From assembly GCA_029990175.1 (NCBI GenBank), contig JARKIP010000042.1:2480001-2544000 (forward strand): 64,000 bases of DNA, in the 5' to 3' direction. The notes under the pieces were generated by a model. It did not search any database, had not been told where the DNA came from, and worked only from the letters and a program-made list of their open reading frames with translations. The position numbers and the translations under genes were made by a program. The DNA is from Petunia secreta. Its lineage: Eukaryota; Streptophyta; Magnoliopsida; Solanales; Solanaceae. This document shows positions 45,988-56,326 of this stretch, one piece after another. How positions within the stretch are numbered: the stretch's first letter is position 1; each line of letters begins with the position of its first letter.

Positions 45988-47553
45988 ATGCCCAGAAAAA
46001 AGAAGGAAGAACTCCCAGCACTTCCTCCTCCAGAGGAAAACAAACAAGATAAAGCTGTCTCTCAACAGCAAACAATTTCAGTTGCTTCCAAGCAACTTTC
46101 AAAAGATGTGGCTGACCCAAATCAGCCAAGATATCAAACTCCAGCAGAATATGCTATGAAGGGATTACACCCATCATATCTCCTGGAAAAGGCAGAACCA
46201 ATTTCAATTGAAAGCCCGAAAAAATGGGCAGATTTAGTTGAAGAAGAAGAAAATCAACTTGCACAAACATCATCTGACTCCTGGTCAGATACAGACTTCT
46301 TAAATTGGTGTAAGCTTATGGGAATTAAAGCAACCATAAGTGATCCTAAAATAAGAAAACAATTTATTGTATTTAAAAATTTATGTTCCACTGTGGCGGC
46401 CTCAGGCCACGCATCTTCTTCTTCCTCTGTGGCTGCTAAAAGCACCACACAGACACCAGTGGTGGCCAAAAGCCCCAACACACAGAGCAAAAGCACGGTG
46501 TATTCAGCACCAAAACAGGCACTTTCTTCACCAGTGCCACAACCAATTTCTTCATTCAAAAGTTCCTCCCCTGAGGAACCAACCTACTTTAAAAATGACA
46601 ATGTCTATCCTCTTACCCAAATTGAGCCAGAATTTTGGCATTCAAACCCTCAAGAAGTAGCTAGTCAGATGCTTAGCTCATCAGCAAATTTCATACAAAA
46701 AACTCCTGACCATACTCAGAAATTTTATGAATTTATCCTTGCGGATACCAAATCTTGCTTATTCAAACCCTACAAAGATAAGCAAACCCAGGGATATGTT
46801 ACCCATACAACGGTGTGGATTAATAAAATAATCTCGCCGAAAGAATGGGGGACACATCCAACCAAATATAAAAAACTTTCCCAACCTTTTCGACCTCAAT
46901 ATTTTAATTATTACGACTACAAGGCTGCTTGGATGAACGCCTTCACTTTTCAAAATCACTTAGGAAAACACTCTTGGTTTATCCTTTGGGGTAAACAATT
47001 AGTCTCTGAATTTCCTCAGTGGTTCATACATCAATGGTGGCCTGTATATGGACACAAGATTGAAATCCTTCCCCCTTTGGTTAAAGAAGGATATGAATAC
47101 TTCAGTACTAGGTTCTTTAGTCAACAACAGATACCTGTGCTACTCCAATTTTCCCATAGATTCCACCTTCCGTGGATCTATTCCCAAAAATTTTCATTTC
47201 ATAAGCCAGAAGGACACAAAGGACTACCATTGTTAGCCCTTCAAGGTCACACAAAATGGTACAAGAACCGGAATCCTTCCGAAGCCTATGTTCCGGCTTT
47301 AGCAAAATGGTTCCTAGAGAATCCAAAGTATTTGTCTCCAACAGATGCTGCCCAATACTCATTTTTTCAACAAAAATCAATAGCAGCTGCACAGTTAGCC
47401 AGCTCTAGCAATAAAGGAGATTTCATTGAACAAATGGAATTAATCCTGCAACAACTTAAAGCTGGATCCTCCAGCCAGAAGTCTCAACCATCTTCAGAAG
47501 AAGAAGAAGAAGACGAAGAAGAAGACCCTGATTATGACTTAGCAGAGGAATAA
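45988..47553 (+). CDS. EPRV last copy: downstream ORF, TAV/inclusion-body-like, intact frame
   Basis: A 521-codon frame differing from 25009-26574 by a handful of residues (for example YDYKAAW for YDCKATW, acidic end YDLAEE). The start is one base after the RT-RH stop. The 38-bp deletion of copy 2 is absent. It is the only ORF of the virus still complete here, present twice, and this copy is followed by the cluster's only canonical promoter, which points away from it. Function as transactivator is inferred from genome position. Confidence 0.7.
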   Translation: MPRKKKEELPALPPPEENKQDKAVSQQQTISVASKQLSKDVADPNQPRYQTPAEYAMKGLHPSYLLEKAEPISIESPKKWADLVEEEENQLAQTSSDSWSDTDFLNWCKLMGIKATISDPKIRKQFIVFKNLCSTVAASGHASSSSSVAAKSTTQTPVVAKSPNTQSKSTVYSAPKQALSSPVPQPISSFKSSSPEEPTYFKNDNVYPLTQIEPEFWHSNPQEVASQMLSSSANFIQKTPDHTQKFYEFILADTKSCLFKPYKDKQTQGYVTHTTVWINKIISPKEWGTHPTKYKKLSQPFRPQYFNYYDYKAAWMNAFTFQNHLGKHSWFILWGKQLVSEFPQWFIHQWWPVYGHKIEILPPLVKEGYEYFSTRFFSQQQIPVLLQFSHRFHLPWIYSQKFSFHKPEGHKGLPLLALQGHTKWYKNRNPSEAYVPALAKWFLENPKYLSPTDAAQYSFFQQKSIAAAQLASSSNKGDFIEQMELILQQLKAGSSSQKSQPSSEEEEEDEEEDPDYDLAEE

Positions 47554-47775
47554 TCAAAATGCGCAAGCATAACATCAAGGTGTCATCATATTTGATGCAC
47601 ACAAATTATTACATCAGCATGACAAAACATGACATCAACTAAAGCTGACATCATTCATGACCTCAGCAAGCATTAGCAAGATAAAGTTGACATCATCCAT
47701 GACATCAACAAGCATTAGCAAGAGTTGACATCATCCATGACATCAACAAGCATTAGCAAGATATTTCATGTATTT
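47554..47775 (+). promoter_or_regulatory. EPRV upstream promoter region with TGACATCA repeats
   Basis: Many TGACATCA-like boxes precede the TATA box. They include a 38-bp direct repeat (GTTGACATCATCCATGACAT...) at 47686-47723 and 47724-47761. TGACG/TGACA box pairs upstream of pararetroviral promoters recall the bZIP-binding as-1 element of cauliflower mosaic virus; binding here is inference. Confidence 0.6.
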
Positions 47776-47780
47776 TTTCC

Positions 47781-47788
47781 TATAAATA
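47781..47788 (+). promoter_or_regulatory. EPRV TATA box
   Basis: TATAAATA followed by ACCCCCCACTATC, with a CA-rich likely transcription start about 30 bp on (near 47815). It is the only canonical TATA box in the array. Confidence 0.75.
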
Positions 47789-47814
47789 CCCCCCACTATC
47801 ACTTGTAAAAGGAC

Positions 47815-48147
47815 ACCACTTCTACTACATCACTCACAATATCCTCCCTCTCTCTCTCTCTCGGTTAGAGTTCTATCCCTCTAGCTTTGTAATATTTTCA
47901 AGTTTAATATAATCTTCTTATATTAAATTTTATCTCTGATCTTTATATTGTAAATCTCATGCATATGGTCGGTCTTACCGCCTGATTTAGTTTACTGCAC
48001 TGCATATTTAATTTTTTGCATTTCATATCATATATGGTTGGCTCTGCCACCTAATTAACTAACTTAATTAATTAATCTGCACTTGCTTCCTGTCCTTACT
48101 TCCCTTTATTTCTTCCCTTTTATTTAGGGGGTTCGCTTCTGGTCCCT
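47815..48147 (+). other. EPRV leader
   Basis: Leader between the presumed start and the primer site, with a CT microsatellite (about 47844-47861) and AT-rich stretches. No long ORF. It is not found in the internal copies of the array. Confidence 0.6.
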
Positions 48148-48155
48148 TGGTATCA
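48148..48155 (+). promoter_or_regulatory. EPRV primer binding site remnant (initiator tRNA-Met)
   Basis: TGGTATCA, the first eight bases of the Caulimoviridae consensus TGGTATCAGAGC, about 335 bp after the presumed start, then divergence. In these viruses this site defines position 1 and the minus-strand discontinuity, so the viral leader ends here at the genome's natural break. Confidence 0.65.
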
Positions 48156-48178
48156 CTTATGTATTTAAAATAAAAAAA

Positions 48179-48257
48179 TAATTTATTGTATTTAAAAGTT
48201 TATGTTCCACTGTGGCGGCCTCAGGCCACGCATCTTCTTCTTCCTCTGTGGCTGCTA
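48179..48257 (+). repeat. 79-bp fragment of the downstream viral ORF
   Basis: Matches the ORF at about 25385-25463 and its equivalents (AATTTATTGTATTTAAAA, GTGGCGGCCTCAGGCCACGC, CTGTGGCTGCTAA). It is placed between the leader end and the TA microsatellite as filler DNA, and belongs to no reading frame. Confidence 0.9.
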
Positions 48258-48283
48258 ATATATATATATATATATATATATAA
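48258..48283. repeat. TA microsatellite at the right edge of the viral cluster
   Basis: About 13 TA units between the viral filler fragment and the resumed LTR of element C, partner of 23947-23975. Confidence 0.88.
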
Positions 48284-49715
48284 AATTTATATCTCTATTT
48301 ATTTAGCACATTTAAGTTAAATATTATGCCGAATAAAATATTCGTTCTTTATTTTTGAATTTTATCTACCACATTCTTTTGAATTTAAAATTCATTTGAA
48401 TTTAAATTATTGCAAATCAATCTTGCAAATCCCACAATATTCTTTTCAAAACATATTTTCCTATATTTTTTCTAAGAAAATCTCGTCACTATTGAACCCG
48501 AACGAGTTCCCAACCAGCTACATCTTATACACCATACATTATCCTCCCCTAATACATTTTCTATACGAGATACATTTTGCACTCCTTAATCTCCTTAAAA
48601 AAAATCATTCCCTTCCTTACAACTGATCCTAAAAATGGCTACATACGTAGACCCCACCCTAGAGCTTTCTTCCTCCAACATATACATTGCATCAGTACAT
48701 ACACAAAACAGACACCCAAAATATACAGTACAAAAAAACTCCAAGAAGGAGACGCACTCTCCTCCTTCCAATCCACAACACTCTTTCCATTATACGTCAT
48801 TAGATACAACACATACGCACAACATACAAGATTAGATATACCATGAGAAGTCTCTCCTTTCCACCATAGAGATGAAACAACATCCACAACCAGCGGACCC
48901 CACTTTTGGGTCTTCTTCCTTAGCTAAACACATATCCACACATACTTCACAAACAACCAATACATGCACACATGCATCACCACTCTCTGATCCTCTTCTC
49001 CACAATATCCATGAACACGACATGCACATTCCCACCTCGTTTCTCCTCCATTACAGACTCTTTTTCACCATTGTACACAATACCCACTTCCCATACACCG
49101 TTAAAACCACCGATACACACACCCACATACAGAAATTAGAAATAGGGGATGTGGGTAAGGGCACGTCGGTGAGCACCATCGCCTGGAACCCCATCAAAAT
49201 TTCGGTGACTGGTCACCCAATCGTCTAGTCTGTTTTTTGGATCTACTGATATCGGCGTCAATAAAAATAGAAGAAGGGTGTTGAAATGACGTCGCCGTTA
49301 GAAGGCTTGGCAGTCTCTACACCTCTTTTAGTTCGCCATCGCCGGAAAATCGAGTTCTGGCATATCTATTTCTAGGGCATCTGCTTCGTTTATATTTCGT
49401 TGATTTTCTGAGTTTTTACAGGTCCTTCATCACCTGGTTGCCTGGTCGCTGCTTCGATTCGCGTGCCACCTCGCCGCTGTCATTGTTCGACCGTCGAAAT
49501 CAACTTTTCTGATTTTCTGGATTTGTTTACTTTACTTCATATTATTGTTTGGCATATGAGTCTTTGTGTTGAACCTTTAACTTTCGTATTGGGTTCTGCT
49601 GCGTATTTATTCTATTAATTCTTTTGGTTTGACTGGTTTCTTAAGTTAGCCAGATTGATGGTTTGTTAAGATTTGGACAGACATTATGCAGTATACGCCA
49701 AAGTAGGCCCGTGAA

Positions 49716-49717
<2 letters not shown>

Positions 49718-49762
<45 letters not shown>
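49718..49762. repeat. TA microsatellite private to the 5' LTR
   Basis: About 22 TA units. The 3' LTR has only ATGTATTTATTT at the equivalent place (about 60340), so this is a later expansion. Confidence 0.9.
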
Positions 49763-49766
<4 letters not shown>

Positions 49767-50639
49767 TTGAGGCCTCCACAAATACTTGACGGAAATACAA
49801 CGAATTGGAGGACTAATTATGGGCAAAGAAAATAATCATTTATTTGAGGCCTTTTGACTGATTCGAAGGATACTACAGCCCCATTCCCGCGTCCCTAAAA
49901 CAAAAAGCTATGATGATGTGTATGAGTCGTGATTGCAAAACGAGCCGGTGATGGAGTGTTGGGACCGGTACTTGGCATGGAGACACGATAACTTCTAGCC
50001 GATTCATACAAACCTGAGCCTACATTTTTATAAAATCCATTTCCCCCTTTATTTTATTTTATTATAATTCTGATATTTTATATTATTTATTACTATCATT
50101 ATTATTTTATTAATACTAACTTAATTTTTTTATATTTTGCGAGGTAAATCGTGGTGAAATTACTAAAGACAACCCTTTCCGAAAAAGGATAAAAATATTC
50201 CAACTCATTAATTTTATTTCATTTTATTAATTTTGTTTACAATTCCTACTAACTTGTTTGTTTATTTTGCAAGGCACGTTTGGACAAAGCTTAGCCATTA
50301 GAAGAGACGAATATTCATTACTTGTCTTTAAATTTATATATCATGATTTAATATTCAAATATTTTATTGCTTAGTTAGTTACTCACTTTAGAATCCCAAT
50401 TATAAAGTCCGGCCGGTAACCATATTTGGTGGAGCTTGAGAGGTGCCTAACCCCTTCATCTCGTAGACTAAGTTTTGGAGTTAATTGTAAAATTAGCTAG
50501 AAACAAAATAGGTGCCCTAATACACCTAGTTAAAAAATATGTTAGGTGGCGACTCCAACTCTTTACCCGTGAGTTATCCAATAAGTCGAGTTCTATTTCG
50601 AACTTTAACCGGTTCGGGTAAAAATAGGATGCGACAGAA

Positions 50640-50657
50640 TGGCGACTCCGCTGGGGA
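50640..50657 (+). promoter_or_regulatory. Element C primer binding site
   Basis: TGGCGACTCCGCTGGGGA starts three bases after the LTR end CGACA. This sequence is typical of Ogre/Tat elements, for which a tRNA-Arg primer is usually proposed. Confidence 0.8.
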
Positions 50658-50845
50658 TATCAAGGTTCAAGTCATAACGGACTTTAAATTGGGATTCTTA
50701 ATTTGCTTTATTTTCTTGTCATTTATTTTGATACTAACTTTTCTTCCTTTCCTTTTTGCAGGATTAAGGTTTATTTTTCGAGTTTTCAAAGTTTGGTGTT
50801 TTATTCTTTAATTGTTTAGTTATATTTTCTTTATTATTGTTTTTG

Positions 50846-51210
50846 TCACGTACTACCTCCACTCCTGGAAAGTTTTCACTTGCACACACCATAAACGGTT
50901 ACGTAGATCTTACAGCTGTTTCACTCTCAAAAAATCTTTTAGGAGGAACGGTGAGAATCTAGTTGGTCCGTGGTACAACCAACAATTCTTAATGTTCCCA
51001 CCCCTTGGTTGTCCGCCCGGGGGAACCATGTCCTCGTCTAGATTACCCAACTCTTAATGGAGACTCTTGTCTAGGAACCACGCATCATGTCATGTTTAGG
51101 AAAATTTTGACTTCGGCTCATGTCTAAGTCTACTAGTTCACCATATTTGAATGAACCGAATGGATTTTCGATCCTAAGGGATGTTTAAATATGTTATGTG
51201 TGCATCTATT
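50846..51210 (+). repeat. Diverged direct repeat in element C leader, copy 1
   Basis: Shares with 51802-52150 the ordered phrases CCACTCCTGG, CTTTTAGG(A/T)GGAAC, ATCTAGTTGG-like, CTAGGAACCACGCATCATG and GTTTAAATATG-like. The copies lie about 960 bp apart and are strongly diverged. They lie in the untranslated region downstream of the PBS. Confidence 0.65.
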
Positions 51211-51801
51211 TAAATTTAAATTTGTTTTCAAAAGTGTGGATCATCCAATTATTTAGCTTTGTTGAAGGATGTTACAAGTCACGAAGATATGGAAAATCAA
51301 AGAAAACATAGACTTTAAATTGATTTTTCTACTTTTATGTAATAAAATTAATTCTTTATTTCTATAAATAAAAATCATTATAGAAATCAATTATTTATTT
51401 CTATTTACCTATGAAAAATTTTATTTCTATATTTATACAACAAAATCGATTATTTTATAAAATTATTTTTAGATCATGAGAACAAATGGGATGACGCATG
51501 ATACAGATTCAATTTTAAATATCATACTCAAACTTAGAAAGTCTTAACATCGTTGGAATGTTAAAGTCCATTAGCCAACTTCGTCCAAAAGCGTCATCAT
51601 ATGACGCCTATCATGCATATTATGTGTATTTGATCTTGTTAGATCTACCTCCGCACAAAAGAGGTTCCTTGCATTATAAAACATGATACGCTTTGAAAAT
51701 TATTATCTCAACACTTACTTGTTGTTTCATGTGTTAATTTTACTCCCACTCCCGAGGTGGACTTATGGATTTCTTTCAAAACTCGTACATTTTTAACTTG
51801 T

Positions 51802-52150
51802 GCATGCATACCTTCCGCCACTCCTGGCAGCTGTCTAAATCGTGCGTTGAAAACACGGTGGCTACGACCACATTTTTCCTTACAAAAATTCCTTTAGGTG
51901 GAACGACTTGGAATCTATTTGGTTTGAGACGTTCCCGTTCCCGAGCCGTCTGCTTGGGAGAATAATAACATCCGGTCTAGCTAACTCCATTCCTTAGTAG
52001 CGGCACTAGGAATCATGCATCATGACATGTCATTAGTCGACTTGCTCTCAAGTCGGATAGGACAACTTGTTCAAACAATCCGAACGGGTTTTTAACCCTT
52101 AAGTCGCGTTGAACATGATTTATTTGCATTTGTTTAAGGGATTGAACGTG
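51802..52150 (+). repeat. Diverged direct repeat in element C leader, copy 2
   Basis: Partner of 50846-51210. Contains CCACTCCTGGCAGC, CCTTTAGGTGGAACG, CTAGGAATCATGCATCATGA and GTTGAACATGATTTATTTGC in the same order. The stretch between the two copies (51211-51801) is AT-rich with no recognisable gene. Confidence 0.65.
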
Positions 52151-52601
52151 CAAAATGGGGACCGTTTACTGGCATTATTCTGCATTCCGTGTCATTAAGG
52201 GGCATAAAGGTTACCTAATAGGCGTCAAAAGTCCAAATTGGATCAAAAACAACCGTTTATTCCCAAAGAATTGGAATTATTCCTTATCGAATGCTATTCA
52301 AAGGCTTAAATGGTAACTGAAAAGGCATTAGAAGTCCATTTCGAAGCAGAAATGACCGCTCGATAGATGGGATGACACATAACGCACATTTATCCTATAA
52401 ACACTTGACATCCTTGGCATATCAAAAGTACATTGGAAACTTCTGTTCAAAGTGTTTAAAGGGCTCTCCACCCACAACGACACATCTCTTTATATTACAT
52501 TAGCTTGTGCCACATGTTGATCATTTTGCTCACAGTAGAGCGAATCTTAGGCATATTTCTTCCCCTTTTTTTCTACCATCCTTAACCTTTTTCAAAAGGT
52601 C

Positions 52602-52673
52602 ATGGCTAGTAGAACATTTGACATGGTTGCTGAAATTCCTCAGTTAGAATCTTCTAGGGATGGATCGGCATGA
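52602..52673 (+). pseudogene. Element C residual start of a retroelement ORF
   Basis: After about 2 kb of leader, ATG 52602 opens 23 codons (MASRTFDMVAEIPQ...) before TGA at 52671-52673. The position and the composition suit the first ORF of an Ogre/Tat element. Downstream frames on to about 53200 are broken and show no domain. The identification is weak. Confidence 0.35.
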
Positions 52674-54697
52674 AAAATATTCGCCTGGCTATGATCTAAT
52701 TTCCTAACAGTATTTAGTCTTTTCCTTCTCTTGCACTGTTTCAATATAAGCCAATTTAATAAGTCTAATAAATGCAATCCTTCTTTACGCTCTGCATTTT
52801 GTTGGCAAATAAAATGATGCATGTGGCACAAAACGCTTTTCAAATTATCGTGCGTAAAATGGTCTTTCACGGTATAGGATGCATTTCTTATTTGATATGT
52901 ATGCATTGCATGAATTTGTCTGTTGCTCTAGGTCTTCAAGGGAATCCCTTCCCAAATCCCATCTCTTCCCCGAGCATGCATCTCATCTCCCTACCCTACA
53001 CCCAAATTCTGATATCTAAAATCTTTCACATGTCTAAATTATCCCAAACTCGCTACCCAACTCAAAACTTATTATCCAAAGGTTGGTTAAGCCGAATACC
53101 AAGACAAAAGATATTTTCTATCGCACAATACAATCTATTCCTCACACAACATCTTTACCACTTTGCATTGACATCTAACTCCTTATCTTCCGCTTAAACA
53201 AGTATCGATTGTTTGACCAAAATCCTTGCCTCGACTTCTACATAAAGCACTTAGGCAATCTCTTGTGATATCTATGCGTTCTATCACAACCTCCTAACTC
53301 AAGCGCTAATCCATCATCCGTGGTCTAGGCATTCTCTTAAGCTTACGTGTCATTTTTGCTTCAAGTCTTTGCTAATGTGCTCACACGGTTTTGTGCATTT
53401 CACCACTTTGATACGGTTGCTTCGTACTTGAACACTGAAGTTGGTCAAGAATCGGTATTTAGAAAGCCGAAATGGCAAGCCAAGATGAAAACACCTTCCT
53501 CTGCAACAAAGTCCTTTGGACCATCAGCATATGACACCAAGAGTATTTCAGACAATCCCATTCCCATATAATTTGCATTATACCCACACGAGAGTCACAA
53601 TGAAGAAACTCAATCACTATACAATGACAAAACTTATAACCTCACACTACACCCAACTTACACAATAAACAACCTCCCCTCTGTCAAGACTTCCAATGAC
53701 AATCTTAGCAAGCTTAACATACAAGACCCCGCACCTTTATTCCTTAGCCCAATCAAAAGATATTGCACCCAACAGACAAACTACTCCATAGATACCCATT
53801 TCTCAATTCGATCCCAACAAGATCTACACTCGTCATCCAGCACTAAAATACAAAATCCAGAGTCTGATTGACCCAAAGCAAGAAAATTGTTCAACAAAAA
53901 CCAACAAAGGGAAACTGCAACTCCCGAACCACAAAAACACTTTTTGCACAAACCGATCCATCTAAATTGGCTCCATGACTTTTGAAAGCACAAAATATGA
54001 AGACACCCCATCACAACCTAAGACAAATACACTTTTGGTCAATCTCCAAATCCAGCAAAAATCCAAACACTGAACCTCAGTCTGAGTATGCAAATATCTA
54101 CATATTCATAGCATCGATATATCCAATTGTCACACTAAAGGACGAATGCAGATTCTAGACAATATATTGTGTTCAGTGCAATGCAACTACCCTCTCTAGG
54201 TGATCTGTCATAAACAATAAACTGGGGCAGAATTTTTGAGGATCCCCTCAAAAATTCCAAAAGGCGCAAGCTTGACACTGCGGCAGAAATTTTTTAGATT
54301 TCCTAAAAAATTTCAAGAGAGGCATCATAAGAACAATACAATAGCCTTCTTAGTGCATTGCATGAGATAACAATGGAATTTTATTTGTCGCATTCTACTC
54401 TATTTTTGTTTGCTGGATACACAGCCCGACGTAACAGGCAAACATCTCCCGATGAGAAGCATTCAGTTTTTCTTTGTTATGCTTACTTGTGTTGGCAGGG
54501 TATACAACTCGAAGCGTCTGACAAGCCGATGAAAAAACAACATGACAAGGGGACTATTATACAAGATATAGCAGCACAGTGCAACACAACAAATACGCAA
54601 GTCGACATCTCTTAGAAACTCACAAATTTTCTTTGATCGCAGGTTTACACAGGTACCGAGTATACTTAACAATTCTTGTGAAGCAACATCATTTTGA
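52674..54697. other. Element C internal region without recognisable domains
   Basis: No gag, protease, RT, RNase H or integrase motif on either strand. From about 54200 the text (ACTGGGGCAGAATTTTTGAG and its near repeat GACACTGCGGCAGAAATTTT) resembles the 3' untranslated part of Ogre-type elements. Open frames such as 52772-53197 and 53347-53571 appear to be chance. Confidence 0.6.
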
Positions 54698-55345
54698 CAA
54701 GCATAGAATCCATGTCGGTGGATATATTTGGTCCGCGTCGGTGGACATGACATCAATTTGAGAGGCATTGAATCCATGTCGGTGGATATATATGGTCCGC
54801 GTCGGTGGACATGACAAGCATATAATCCATATCGGTGGAAATATAGGGTCCGGGTCAGTGGACATGACATCAATTTGAGAGGCATAGAATCCATGTCGGT
54901 GGATATATAGGGTCCGCGTCGGTGGACATGACAAGCATAGAATCCATGTCGGTGTATATATAGGGTCCGCGTCGGTGGACATGACATCAATTTGAGAAGC
55001 ATAGGATCCATGTCAGTGGATATATAGGGTCCGCGTCGGTGGACATGACATCAATTTGAGAAGCATAGGATCCATGCCGATGGATATATAGGGTCCGCAT
55101 CGGTGGACTTGACATCAAGTTGAGAAGCATAGGATCCATATCGGTGGATATAAAGGGTCCGCATCGATGGGCATGACTTCAATTTGAGAAGCATAGAATC
55201 CATGTCGGTGGATATAAAAGGTCCGTATCGGTGGACATGACATCAATTTTGAGAGGCATAGAATCGTGTTGGCAGAGATATAGGGTTCGCAGTAGCGAAC
55301 ATGACAACAATTTGCAGCAAAGTAAGGTCCGCATCAGTGGGCATA
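54698..55345 (+). repeat. Minisatellite of 53/64-bp units in element C 3' region
   Basis: About ten units beginning GCATAGAATCCATGTCGGTG and containing GGTCCGCGTCGGTGGACATG. Units are about 53 bp, or about 64 bp when they include TCAATTTGAGA. The two lengths alternate in the first five units (a 117-bp higher-order pattern) and then only 64-bp units follow, decaying towards 55345. It lies about 0.95 kb before the PPT, where Ogre/Tat elements are known to carry variable tandem repeats. Long minus-strand frames across it are a by-product of the repetition. Confidence 0.9.
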
Positions 55346-56273
55346 ACATTGAAAAACTACTTGGATGAGACATCAATCAAGCAAGCATAAGACAAAACTA
55401 CCACTCGGCTCAACAGGGAAGTTTACTTTACCTTTATCTTTATACTTATTGCATTTATCACGATTTTGCTGTAGGGTACTCCCCGATCTCTCGACAAACC
55501 CCTATGCCATACTCTTACTCCTGCTCCTAAAATCACTACCAATTGTGCAACCACAAAACCTCAAACACATACAAAACAAAAGCCTAACCCTATAGACAAC
55601 GCCTTTTGCTACACCCACAAGCTACCTAGTTTGCCGAATTCCAAGCTACAATTCCATACTCGCACCAGTGATCTACCTAATCCTTCCTTGTTGATTGGGT
55701 ACCGGCTCTGTATTCCTTCCTATGTGTGCCTGCCTATTTGAATCGCGCGCATTTGCAAAACTCATTCCTCAAATATTTCCTAGCTCAGTCAAGGCAATAT
55801 CGAAAGCGAGATTACTCATTTATCGAGATGAAGTGGAAACTATGTACATATAAACTCCTCTTTATGGGTGTGTAGCGCGCCACCTTTTCATAACTAGGAT
55901 GATTATAAGCCTCTTTTTCCACACTCGATCTATCGATGTTATTTCACCGTCGATAATACCTTGGCTTTATTCTCCATTTATTTCGCCAAAAGGCAAAGTA
56001 TACACGAATGTGAACTTTGCATACTCTGACAAGTTTACTCCTGACATCCAAAATCGTTCGTCATAAGCATCCCATACAGGCAACATGCCATCTAGAACTA
56101 CACACGGCTTGACTCTCGTGAAACCCGAGATATGTAGGCAACTTAGAGACCGGGGTTCGTCCAAAAAAACCCATAAAATTTCATTTTCCCTTTTCAATCA
56201 TTTCTCCTATCTATCGTGATAAAATTGGCTACTCCGTTAACTATCTTTGCCCGAAGACTCTTTCGTCATCCCC
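55346..56273. other. Element C 3' untranslated region
   Basis: Non-coding. It contains phrases usual before Ogre-type 3' LTRs, such as CCCGAGATATGTAGGCAACT and GACCGGGGTTCGTCC near 56125-56160 and TTTGCCCGAAGACTCTTTCG near 56245. No gene is visible. Confidence 0.65.
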
Positions 56274-56290
56274 GGGCAAAGAGAGGCAGC
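56274..56290 (+). promoter_or_regulatory. Element C polypurine tract
   Basis: GGGCAAAGAGAGGCAGC directly before the TGGTGACACCC start of the 3' LTR. Confidence 0.8.
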
Positions 56291-56326
56291 TGGTGACACC
56301 CAATTTTTTCCCTCTTTTTTTCTATA
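56291..56326 (+). repeat. Element C 3' LTR, first fragment
   Basis: TGGTGACACCCAATTTTTTC... matches the first bases of the 5' LTR up to TTCTATA, where the LINE begins. Confidence 0.88.

Larger units (their letters stand above)
23974..48257 (+). mobile_element. Endogenous pararetrovirus array (Caulimoviridae)
   Basis: A 24.3-kb head-to-tail array of partial and rearranged copies of a roughly 7.5-kb pararetroviral genome, all on the plus strand. Movement protein, coat protein with zinc knuckle, aspartic protease, RT (YIDD) and RNase H are in one reading direction, followed one base later by a second ORF. No integrase or LTR exists. The arrangement resembles the solendovirus/petuvirus type found in Solanaceae genomes. 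The array sits in a TA microsatellite of element C's 5' LTR, without target duplication, and is broken by stops, frameshifts and deletions in every polyprotein copy. Confidence 0.93.
48258..50636 (+). repeat. Element C 5' LTR, right part
   Basis: Matches 58578-61294 of the 3' LTR, ending ATAGGATGCGACA just before the PBS. It lacks the Stowaway MITE (empty TA at 48681-48682), lacks about 75 bp present at 58920-58995, and has a private TA expansion at 49718-49762. Open frames in it on either strand have no domain and are not conserved in the other LTR. Confidence 0.92.

Noticed and set aside
23974..48257. A complete, activatable viral genome
   Set aside because: Every MP-CP-PR-RT copy has several stops or frameshifts, the promoter and primer site occur only once at the edge and incompletely, and no unit contains all parts in an intact state.
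48396..49228. Overlapping open frames rich in Thr, His and Pro in the 5' LTR (and equivalents at 58655-59759)
   Set aside because: They are not conserved in frame between the two LTRs and lie in LTR U3-like DNA.
54463..55011. 182-codon minus-strand open frame with repeated peptides
   Set aside because: It is produced by the minisatellite units; no start context, no domain, and the frame follows the repeat period only.
54698..55345. Regularly spaced repeats resembling a CRISPR array
   Set aside because: There are no unique spacers of constant size; units are adjacent minisatellite monomers in a plant retroelement.
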